From assembly GCA_034440235.1 (NCBI GenBank), contig JAWXBR010000020.1, positions 1 through 20,812 on the forward strand: DNA of 20,812 nt, given 5' to 3'. A program made the position numbers and the translations under genes. The notes below the pieces were generated by a model, which was given only the letters and a program-made list of their open reading frames with translations, had not been told where the DNA came from and did not search any database. Position 1 is the first letter of the stretch. Each line of letters starts with the position of its first letter. This document shows, one piece after another, positions 1 through 7,644 of this stretch. The DNA comes from JAWXBR01 sp034440235 (GTDB taxonomy: Bacteria; Bacteroidota; Ignavibacteria; Kapaibacteriales; Kapaibacteriaceae).

Positions 1-1095
1 AAGCGCATCGATCACAGTAATGGCTGTCTTAGCGTCTCCGAACTCGCTACCTAACATCACACGTACAATTCCACTGCTCGGATTTGGAGAGACAGAGTAT
101 TTTGATTCTGCGGGGTACTCCTTCGTTGATGTCGCTAAACTTTTCTTGAATAACGTCTGACCCGCCGCAGCATATAGGTTTCCAAACGCTGCATAGATGG
201 TGTATACGGGTTTGCCATTCGTGGCCACATTCTCTTTTGCCCAGGTATGTCCCGCATCTGTCGTTGCAAATATATTGCCCGCGTCGTCACCGACGTAACC
301 ATTCAGATTGTCTACAAACAACACTTTAAGTATTGTGTTGGAAAAATTGAAAGCCGTTGTATCCCATCCTAATCCATCTAATCGATTAATTCTTAACCGT
401 TTCATTGCAAAGCGGCCAACACCGCCTGTTTCTCCACCTAGACAGAAAAGACTTGAATCTACGTGCATAGCCTCGATTAAAAGTGCCTCCGTTCCATGTG
501 AGGCGCCAGAAAGGCGTGTCCACGTCCGACCTGTATCTAGGGTGTATGCATATGTGCCAAAAGTGAATTGCGAAGAAACATAGCCGCCAATGTATCCTAT
601 GCTATCATTTTTGAACACCATTGTTCTCAGAGTGCCACCTAGGTTAAAAGGGTCTATTACTTCCTCCCACATATGTCCGCCGTCCCTTGTAAAGAATACT
701 TTCGAGCCCTGAAGGATTCCACTAAATTCATCTGCAAAGTACAGGTTGAATCCGCCTACGCTGGGATCACCCCCAACATTCACTTTCGCCCACAATGCAC
801 CACCATCGGTAGTCTTATACATTCCATCTCCGGCAGCATATCCAATGGTACTGTTCAAGAACTGCACGGCAAATACGCCCGTTGAATTTTTCAAATAGTA
901 GGGTTTCCAAGTCAATCCAGCATCGACGGTGCTGTATATTTTAGGTCCGCCAACCGCATAGCCTGTATCTCTAGAGGTAAAGTAGATTGACCGGACCTCG
1001 GCTTCTACTGAAGCAAGGTTCTGCCATTGTGAACGGGCTTGGGTAACGAACAAAACCAGAAAGATCAATGACGTTATGATTGAATGTTTATTCAC
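1..1095 (-). CDS. Secreted YCF48/BNR-propeller protein with T9SS sorting domain (3' end outside window)
   Basis: The frame is open from a GTG at 1095 to the window edge (365 codons). The start has a typical signal peptide, MNKHSIITSLIFLVLFVTQA, with likely cleavage after residue 22. Five Asp-box (BNR) motifs of the S/T-x-D-x-G-x-x-W type follow: STVDAGLTW (about residue 55), KTTDGGALW (94), FTRDGGHMW (135), TLDTGRTW (185) and ATTDAGHTW (277). They are spaced as in YCF48/sialidase-like beta-propellers. At about residue 331 the sequence YSVSPNPSSGIVRV begins a T9SS type A sorting domain, which the window edge truncates. The protein is inferred to be exported by Sec and then the type IX system, and displayed on or released from the surface. 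Binding partners and any enzyme activity cannot be told. The GTG overlaps the TGA of the upstream gene (GTGA), so the two are probably translationally coupled. Confidence 0.85.
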   Translation of the reverse strand, partial: MNKHSIITSLIFLVLFVTQARSQWQNLASVEAEVRSIYFTSRDTGYAVGGPKIYSTVDAGLTWKPYYLKNSTGVFAVQFLNSTIGYAAGDGMYKTTDGGALWAKVNVGGDPSVGGFNLYFADEFSGILQGSKVFFTRDGGHMWEEVIDPFNLGGTLRTMVFKNDSIGYIGGYVSSQFTFGTYAYTLDTGRTWTRLSGASHGTEALLIEAMHVDSSLFCLGGETGGVGRFAMKRLRINRLDGLGWDTTAFNFSNTILKVLFVDNLNGYVGDDAGNIFATTDAGHTWAKENVATNGKPVYTIYAAFGNLYAAAGQTLFKKSLATSTKEYPAESKYSVSPNPSSGIVRVMLGSEFGDAKTAITVIDAL

Positions 1096-2553
1096 CTAAG
1101 CACAACGAACTTCATGGAAACAATGCCATGGCCCGAATTCAACAAGCAATGATAGATACCTGGTGCGAGTAGACTCAAATCGATTGAAATATCATATTTG
1201 CCGATCTTCTGATATTTGTCAACAACAAGGGACCTTACCTCTTGTCCAAATTGGTTAACGATGGCAAGGTTGGTTAATCCATCTTCACATAAAGCATATT
1301 GTACTTGCAAATTGCCCTGCACTGGATTAGGATAGGCAAGTATAGTTGGAGTTAATCTCGCATAGGCAGCAGAATAGCCCGCAATTGTTCTTAAGAAGCT
1401 TAGCCGTCATGTCGCTCACAGCAAAGCCACGGCTAAATACTTCAGCCTCACTTGGGATCTCAGGCAAATGTCCATTCTCCTCAATATATCGCTCGATCGA
1501 AGCAAGAGAAGGTAGCTCGTAATTCTGTGAAAAAACCGAGTCTTCCCAAACAGTTGTAGTTACAATTAGCTCTTTCGCGTATATAGTCCCGTCCACACTC
1601 AATTTTGCATCAGAGGCCGCGTTCTTCAGTTCACCGATTGCGACATCACCCCAGACATGGAGGGTGCATTTTGGTGCCAGCGTACCAACACCCATTTTGC
1701 CATCTGTAAGTAGACACAAACCCTTGAAGTCTCCAGTGAACACTTCAGTTCCAGCAGGTGTTTGCCTATCAATCGAAATTGTAAACATGTCTGGATTTCC
1801 AATTGGGTCTCCAATGCCCATTGCAACAGATGCCCGATCTCCCTGTAAGTTTTTGTTCTTATTGGGGCTTGTGCTAACGTCGTAGTATGCATTAAAACCC
1901 ATGAACTTTGCGCCACCGTCATGAAAGGTCATCAAGTCGCCTACATGCAACTTTTCCTTTGGCGCAGATTGACCAATCCCGGTGTTTCCGCCGTTTTGCA
2001 CTACCGCAAGAACATTCCCAAAGACATTACTGACTTTTAGCGCCGTTGTTGTATTGTCGCCAAAACTGCTCTTGATCGAGAGTCCGCAATCGGGACTTGT
2101 TGTACCAATTCCAACGTCACCATTAGCCCTAATACACATCCGTTCAATATCGGGAACTCCAGTCGTAGGTGTTGTTGCAAACTTTATCCACCTCTCCGAA
2201 TTGCGCGTACTTAGTATAAGATGACCAGCGCCCGTGCCAGAGACTAGTGAATAGTCGTGTGTGGCTTCAAGAATAGAATATCGATCTGTTCCTTCATACA
2301 TACTTAGTGTCGCGTGAATTCCCTCCGTACAACTTCCAGTAGCACCGTTGTGAGTAAGCTTCAACTGTGGCTGACCACTATGTATGAGGTGCAGAAGCAC
2401 ATTTGGCGCAGCACATGAAGCACAACCATTACCATTATCGATGATTCGTGTATGACTTTGTATAGTTGTACCAGCTAAACACTGCGCTTGTGCAAACTCG
2501 CTACCTACGAGCAGCAGAGTTACACAAACCACGAGGCGGACCAAAGATCGCAT
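1092..2553 (-). pseudogene. T9SS cargo with tail-fibre-like GIGT repeats, split by a +1 frameshift
   Basis: Two frames make one gene. The first (2553 to 1327) starts with signal peptide MRSLVRLVVCVTLLLVGSEF followed by AQAQ. Its middle carries motifs such as GDVGIGTTSP, GNTGIGQSAP and GKMGVGTLAP, each followed by a short beta-rich stretch, as in Bacteroidota tail-fibre/adhesin-like proteins. Near its end it has SIERYIEENGHLPEIPSEAE and DMTAKLLK, the usual lead-in to a C-terminal coiled coil or sorting domain, then runs into an unrelated tail. The +1 frame (down to 1092) continues sensibly: TIAGYSAAYARL, then a T9SS sorting domain with LAYPNPVQGN and ending MKFVVLR. Skipping one base near 1389 restores a 486-residue protein. 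An upstream in-frame ATG at 2598 exists, but 2553 is preferred because AGGGAAG (2559-2565) lies just upstream and the signal peptide begins there. The break could be mutation, assembly error or recoding. Confidence 0.8.
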
Positions 2554-2734
2554 GTGAGCTTCCCTCAGTAATTTATCAAGCGGTCCATATAAGGACATTA
2601 GATTTCAGCATAAACAACCTAATAGTTGGGAAACAGTTACCAAATAGTGAGATCCTTCCAAATGTTGTGGATGACGCGTCCTGTGGCTGCTTGAATTAAG
2701 CAGACAGTTTCAACACACCCTCATGATAAACCCG

Positions 2735-3097
2735 TCACTCAATAACATTGGGGATGTGATCGAACCGATCGATCTTGCGCCATGTCTTCACAGCGTGCTC
2801 GGCAAGTACATACCTCATGGCAATGGGAGCCTCCCGTGATGCGTGACCTTTGGTTTGCTAGCTAAAACGACGGATGGTGGCAAACGTCGATTCGATGACA
2901 CAGGTCGACAGGGTCGAGTTCCAATGCACTGCCGGAAAGTCGTAGGATCCAAGTAACATGTCCAGGCGGCGTTCGAAGCTCTCGAGAGCATTCTGATACT
3001 AGTCGACGAAGGGTGTTGTGAATGCAGTGAGCGCACGGTCTAATCGACCTCGCTCTGCCGGCTCATCCACAACTTTCCATAGTAGCTCGTCGCAGAA
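2735..3097 (-). pseudogene. Decayed IS256/Mutator-family transposase, C-terminal part
   Basis: One reading frame, interrupted by TAG codons, gives the hallmark C-terminal transposase sequence of the IS256 (Mutator, Transposase_mut) family. The recognisable parts are YQNALESFERRLDMLLGSYD, FPAVHWNST, VIESTFATIRRFS and QTKGHASREAPIAM, ending AVKTWRKIDRF then NVIE before a stop. Family members typically read YDFPAEHW...NPIESTFATVR...TKG.GSR..AL. In-frame TAG stops follow FVD and RRFS, and another TAG lies just before FCDELL at the upstream edge. The N-terminal part, including the DDE catalytic aspartates, is absent, so this cannot be active. I did not find terminal inverted repeats. It lies directly downstream of the ABC exporter gene, on the same strand. 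Confidence 0.8.
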
Positions 3098-3144
3098 CTA
3101 TTGCCTATCAAGCAAGCGGCCGGCTACGAACTCTAGTCACTTTC

Positions 3145-6100
3145 TTACTGGTCGTCACAAGAGTCAATTCCTGAAACACGCTGCGGCGTCGCGCTCACCA
3201 CCTGGCCGTGCGATAACTCAATAATCATGTCGGCATCGGCAACAGTGTTGAGACGGTGGGCGATAATAAGAACGGTTACATTCTTGAATTCTTCGCGTAT
3301 GGTGCGCTGGATGAGGATGTCGGTTTCGACATCGACCGAGGCTGTGGCTTCGTCGAGGACGATGATGCTTGCGCGTGTGAGGATGGCGCGCGCGAGGCAT
3401 AGAAGCTGACGTTGACCCTGTGAGAAGTTGGCACCGTTTTCTACAACGGGGGCTTCGAGCCCCATGGGCAGACCCTTCACAAGATCGTACATACGTACTC
3501 TGCGCAAGGCGTTCCATACGTCGTCGTCGGTGCATTCAGAAAAACGGTCGAGGTTCGTGCGAATGCTGCCGATGAAGAGTGTTGGGTCTTGCGGAATAAT
3601 TGCAATGGCGCGACGCAGCGTTGGCAGTGGTATCGACGCAATGTCGATGCCATCGATGAGGATACGTCCCGAAGCCGGCTCGACGAATCTGAAGAGCGCC
3701 TGAAACAGCGTGCTCTTGCCCGAACCGGTGCGTCCGACAATGCCAACCTTCGCACATGCAGGCACGCGAAACGAAACGTCGTGCAACACAAGAGGTAAGT
3801 CGTCGGCATAACGCACGGACAAACCCTGTACTTGTATCTCGCCGCGAAAAACGATAGCATCTTTTTGTGCACGCGATTCAAGCAGCTCATGTGTGTAAGG
3901 GGCTGAAAGGGACTTGCCGTCGGGTGTTACCGTGACTTGTGGTTCGGGTGTGAGCGATGCGTAGTGACGCAATCGTTCGACGGCTGTCATGCGCGATTCA
4001 ACTTCGCTGAATGCGCGCACGGTCCAGTTCAAGTTCATCCAGAAACCCAGTGCGTACGTTAGCACAAGGCCCGCTGTGCCGGGCGTGATGGCACCATTAC
4101 GTGCGAGAATCACAATGCCGATGCACGTTGCGAGAGCAACAAAGCCGCTGATGAGAGGCACACGAATGCTGAACCAACGGTTGAGTAAAATACTGCACCA
4201 GAAGGCACGCTGATACTTTGCGAGGATGTCGTAGAACGTGTCGACGAAGAAACGCTCGCGTGCAAATCCGTGGATGACATCGAGTCCGGTGACGAGTTCT
4301 TTGAACTGTGCGTAACGCGGTGAACGGGCAATGGACTCCATGCGTTTTGCTTCGCGTGCAGATGCACGGTAATCGCGTTGCAGCTTGTAATACACAAGGA
4401 GCACAGGGATAATAACCAAGGTTATAAACGGCATGATTGCGAGAATGAGCACCATCGAGCCGATGGTTTGTGCCAATGACTTAAACGATTGTTCGAAATT
4501 CCAGGTGAGGTGATCGTCGACGGCTTCCATGTCGCGCGAGAATCGGTTAAGGACACGTCCGATGGGTGTGCGGTCGAAGAATCGCAACGGAGCAGCAAGC
4601 ACACCTGCAAGCGCTGCATTGTGAATGCGTGCACCTGCATACGCAGAGCGGTAGAGCCACAACAGACGTTCGGCGAGCCAACCCAACAACACAACAAGTG
4701 CAAGGAGTCCGTACACACCCACAGCAAACATGGGCGATGCCACATCGGGGAACACATCGGCCGTAGCAATAGAGCCCCAGAGCCCCTTACCAGCCGTTGC
4801 ACCATCGGTCCACCATCCAAGCCAGCTCGTCTGCAGTATTGGCAGTGCAGTAATTCCGGCAGCAGTTAGAAGCAGCGCGATGAGAATTACAGGGGCGAGC
4901 AACCAGTGATTGCCAATCATTGCACGCACGTATGCGCGAAACACCGAGCTATCGACGGCACCTGTCTCGCGGTCTTCGTCGTCCATAAAGCGCGCTTGCT
5001 CGTCGTTCTTCGCCACATTCGCCACATTCGCCACATTCGCCACAGCGTGCAGTTGTTGCTCTGCATGCGGCTTCTGAGCTTCGTGAACATATTCTGCAAA
5101 GCGTTCGCTTGTTGTTAGCAGATGTTCGAACGTGCCTTGAGCAAGCACACGTCCCGCTTCGAGATAGACGATATGATCGAACCTGTTCAGATGCGCAAGT
5201 CGGTGAGTGACAACAACACGCGTAACGGAATCCCACATGCCAAACAGCAGATCGTCAACTAGTTTATTTTCGGTGTGTACGTCGACGGCCGAGAGGGGGT
5301 CGTCGAGAAATACAATACCCGGACGGTGCCATGCGGCTCGTGCGAGTGCGACGCGCTGTTTTTGTCCGCCCGATAAATTCACACCACGTTCACCGATCTC
5401 TGTGTCGAGTCCGGCGGGCATTGTGTTTAGGTCGGTATTCAGTGCACACGCCTCCAGAATTTCCTCGAGCGAATTCTCGCGCTCCAAATCGCCAAACACG
5501 ATGTTCTCGTGGATGGTGGCATTCATGATGAAGGCTTCTTGGGGGACGTAGGCCGCGCGCGGACGTAACCCAGTGGGTATGCCGTCGAACGCAACCGTGC
5601 CTGACGTTTGCACCTGCACGCCCGCGAGCACGCGCAACAAAGTGCTCTTGCCAGAACCAACGGCTCCTACGATTGCAACGCTGCTTCCAGCTTTTACATC
5701 AATGCTTATGGCATCGACAGCCGCCTGTGTGGCATCGGAATACTTGAGTGTTAAATCGCGCGAATAAAAACCAATTGCTTGTGAAGGGTCCGACAGGGGT
5801 CTTTCATCGTCAGCTCGCACCGGCGCTGAGAAAAACGCGTGCAATCGCTTCGTGCCGACCTGCGCATGCTGAAGATTTGCAAGCAAGTGCGAGATAAGTC
5901 CGAACGGCTCTTCGAGCATCACAAACAATGCTAGGCAAGCAAACACCAGCGGTGCAGTGAGTGTGCCGCCTGCCATGACGTATGCGCCAAAACCAAAAAA
6001 CGCAACAACAGTTGTTGTTGAAATAAACACAACCGTTGATAGCGCATCGGTCTGCACAATGCTTACGCGAGTTTTTATTTCGCGTGCTCGTACGTCACGA

Positions 6101-6924
6101 ACTTCTTTGCCAACACTGCCTTCCCATGCATAGTATTTCACAACACGAATACCGCCGAGGATCTGCGACATCAGCGTTATGCGCTCGTCGCGAATGCCCA
6201 TGATGCGATGGTCGAGCTTGCGGTAGCGGCGGGCGACGAGGACCGTGAGCGGACCCATCAGGGCAAGGGCGGCGAGAGCTGCGAATGCTGCCGGACCCAA
6301 GAAGATGAAGAGCACAATAAGTACTGCAACAATTTCTAATGCAGAGTTGAAAAACTCGGGCACAAAGAAACCAGACTCGCCAATCGACTCTGTATCACTC
6401 GACAGGTGATTCACGAGATCACCTGTTTGCATCGTACTGCGCGCAGACCGACGCAAACGCAATGCGTGGCGCACAATGCGAGCGTTCATGCCATTCGTAA
6501 TAATTGCAAACGTCGACAATGCTGCGAAGTACCAGTGCTGCATAATTACAGCCTGCACCATACCAGCCATTCCCAACAGTAGAGCAATCGAAAGAAGTCC
6601 AATCGGAAACTCCACTCCCACAACGGCCGAAGGAAGTGCTTCGAGAAAGATCTTCAACAGAATCGGCACACTAAGTCCGACACCTATGCGCAGTATCGTC
6701 AGCCACATCACACGACGCGACGTAGCTCCCGCCGCAAAAAATGCGCGAAGTATAAAGGGATAAAACTTTTCTGTTGAAAGCGTCTCGTAACTCTGCGATG
6801 CGTTACGCGGATGAATCGACGCAGGTATAGCCGGTGCATCGTCCGTCGTTAACGGACGCACTCTCCCGATACGCACAATGGGTGCGACATAACGAAAAAA
6901 GACTCTATCGAATAACGAATGCAA
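3145..6924 (-). CDS. Fused full-length ABC exporter, ABCC/MRP-like
   Basis: A 1259-residue single chain in the order TMD1-NBD1-TMD2-NBD2. TMD1 is about residues 75-345 and TMD2 about 675-980. NBD1 has Walker A GAVGSGKST (420-428), signature LSGGQ (517-521), Walker B FLDDPLSAVD with Asp542 where a catalytic Glu is usual, and H-loop His574. NBD2 has Walker A GRTGSGKST (1064-1072), a variant signature FSQGQ (1167-1171), Walker B VLDEATASVD with Glu1192, and His1223. This one-degenerate, one-consensus pairing, with phrases such as GVNLSGGQKQRVALARA and KVGIVGRTGSGKST, is what is known from eukaryotic ABCC/MRP proteins. It is probably an ATP-driven inner-membrane exporter; the substrate is unknown. 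The start is a TTG at 6924 and no in-frame ATG exists before about residue 72, so the exact N-terminus is uncertain. No Shine-Dalgarno sequence is evident. No partner genes adjoin it. Confidence 0.93.
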   Translation of the reverse strand: MHSLFDRVFFRYVAPIVRIGRVRPLTTDDAPAIPASIHPRNASQSYETLSTEKFYPFILRAFFAAGATSRRVMWLTILRIGVGLSVPILLKIFLEALPSAVVGVEFPIGLLSIALLLGMAGMVQAVIMQHWYFAALSTFAIITNGMNARIVRHALRLRRSARSTMQTGDLVNHLSSDTESIGESGFFVPEFFNSALEIVAVLIVLFIFLGPAAFAALAALALMGPLTVLVARRYRKLDHRIMGIRDERITLMSQILGGIRVVKYYAWEGSVGKEVRDVRAREIKTRVSIVQTDALSTVVFISTTTVVAFFGFGAYVMAGGTLTAPLVFACLALFVMLEEPFGLISHLLANLQHAQVGTKRLHAFFSAPVRADDERPLSDPSQAIGFYSRDLTLKYSDATQAAVDAISIDVKAGSSVAIVGAVGSGKSTLLRVLAGVQVQTSGTVAFDGIPTGLRPRAAYVPQEAFIMNATIHENIVFGDLERENSLEEILEACALNTDLNTMPAGLDTEIGERGVNLSGGQKQRVALARAAWHRPGIVFLDDPLSAVDVHTENKLVDDLLFGMWDSVTRVVVTHRLAHLNRFDHIVYLEAGRVLAQGTFEHLLTTSERFAEYVHEAQKPHAEQQLHAVANVANVANVAKNDEQARFMDDEDRETGAVDSSVFRAYVRAMIGNHWLLAPVILIALLLTAAGITALPILQTSWLGWWTDGATAGKGLWGSIATADVFPDVASPMFAVGVYGLLALVVLLGWLAERLLWLYRSAYAGARIHNAALAGVLAAPLRFFDRTPIGRVLNRFSRDMEAVDDHLTWNFEQSFKSLAQTIGSMVLILAIMPFITLVIIPVLLVYYKLQRDYRASAREAKRMESIARSPRYAQFKELVTGLDVIHGFARERFFVDTFYDILAKYQRAFWCSILLNRWFSIRVPLISGFVALATCIGIVILARNGAITPGTAGLVLTYALGFWMNLNWTVRAFSEVESRMTAVERLRHYASLTPEPQVTVTPDGKSLSAPYTHELLESRAQKDAIVFRGEIQVQGLSVRYADDLPLVLHDVSFRVPACAKVGIVGRTGSGKSTLFQALFRFVEPASGRILIDGIDIASIPLPTLRRAIAIIPQDPTLFIGSIRTNLDRFSECTDDDVWNALRRVRMYDLVKGLPMGLEAPVVENGANFSQGQRQLLCLARAILTRASIIVLDEATASVDVETDILIQRTIREEFKNVTVLIIAHRLNTVADADMIIELSHGQVVSATPQRVSGIDSCDDQ
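5011..5044. repeat. 9-bp tandem repeat inside the ABC exporter linker
   Basis: The unit CGCCACATT is repeated three times exactly, followed by a 7-base partial copy. On the minus strand it encodes a repeated Ala-Asn-Val tripeptide (VANVANVANVAK) in the linker between NBD1 and TMD2, about residues 628-639. The period is a multiple of three, so copy-number change would lengthen or shorten the linker without breaking the frame. Confidence 0.95.
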
Positions 6925-7037
6925 AATGGGCCGATGTGATGAACGGAAGATGTCATGCTGGACGCAGTTGTGAAGACGGGGTTATGGTTTGAGCCGAAGC
7001 ATAAGGCGCGTCTAAAGGAAATATCGTGCCAATAATG

Positions 7038-7142
7038 TTTGCCGCATTGCGATTCCAGTGTATCGCCTCGCGCTTCCACTGCATCGCCTCGCGCTTCCAC
7101 TGCATCGCATCACGATTCCAATAAACCGCCTCGGAATCGCTC
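7038..7142. repeat. 21-bp minisatellite, five units
   Basis: Five consecutive 21-bp units start at 7038, 7059, 7080, 7101 and 7122. The units at 7059 and 7080 differ by one base and share CGCCTCGCGCTTCCAC. The unit at 7101 keeps TGCATCGC and CGATTCCA, and the outer units are more diverged. The array lies between the divergent ABC exporter and T9SS-fragment frames. Because 21 is a multiple of three, several frames stay open and give heptapeptide repeats (YRLALPL/HRLALPL on plus, WKREAMQ on minus). I do not regard these as evidence of coding. Confidence 0.9.
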
Positions 7143-7639
7143 GCGGAGCCACAACTCGTAATTCCTCGACGCTTCATTGGAATCGCAGACAGAGATTCGG
7201 CTGTTATTCCCCCCAAGTGACTTATAATAGTCTCTGGTTGGAGGTCAACGCAGATACCAATCTCACTGCTATTGAGAAAAGCGATTCAGTAAGTGCGATA
7301 GCTTCAATGGGTACGCAACATGCTAAACGTGCTACCTCACTTTGGAAACGTGGTCACCTGTTTTCGGGTGATGTTACGTCTATGCACTTTGAGCTGTTCG
7401 TTTTCCCAAATCCATCGCAAGATTTCTACACAGTGCGATATGTGGGATCTAGGGCTCCAGAGCTAGTCATTCGTGTTGTTGATGTCTTTGGACGTGAGCA
7501 TATCCGTTTCACGAAAACCGAAGTACGGTCGGGTGATGAATTCATCATTACAAACGACAACTTGAGTAACGGATCATACATCGTGGAGGTTAGCAATGGA
7601 GTGCATTACGCAACTCAACCCGTTTCAGTACTGCGCTAG
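7058..7639 (+). pseudogene. Orphan T9SS sorting-domain fragment behind a minisatellite
   Basis: The 3' half is a convincing T9SS type A sorting domain: FELFVFPNPSQDFYTVRY, then a VVDVFGREH strand, then a GSYIVEVSNG turn, ending QPVSVLR. No passenger domain precedes it. Going upstream, the frame passes through unremarkable sequence into the 21-bp repeat, where a GTG at 7058 is the first possible start, and no signal peptide is encoded. ATG codons at about 7307 and 7381 would give only the sorting domain. The most likely reading is the 3' remnant of a secreted cargo gene whose front part was lost or replaced. The next gene begins 5 nt after the TAG, so it may share a transcript. Expression as a short chimeric protein cannot be excluded. 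Confidence 0.65.
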
Positions 7640-7644
7640 TCAAG

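Noticed and set aside
2600..2660. Possible Bacteroidota -33/-7 promoter (TTTG, 19-bp gap, TAGGTTGT, minus strand) before the frameshifted cargo gene.
   Set aside because: The -7 element matches the TAnnTTTG consensus poorly, so it is not listed as a feature.
5207..5551. Plus-strand frames antisense to the ABC exporter, for example 5207-5551.
   Set aside because: They are shadows of the highly conserved minus-strand exporter frame, with no family resemblance or start context.
7038..7142. CRISPR array candidate from regular repeats.
   Set aside because: Units are contiguous 21-mers with no unique spacers, and no cas gene is in the window. The same holds for the arrays at 10682 and 20715.
6953..7216. 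Minus-strand frame with repeated Trp-Lys-Arg-Glu-Ala-Met-Gln units across the first minisatellite.
   Set aside because: Same reason: the heptad comes from the 21-bp unit, with no start context or conserved domain. A coiled-coil gene is not supported.
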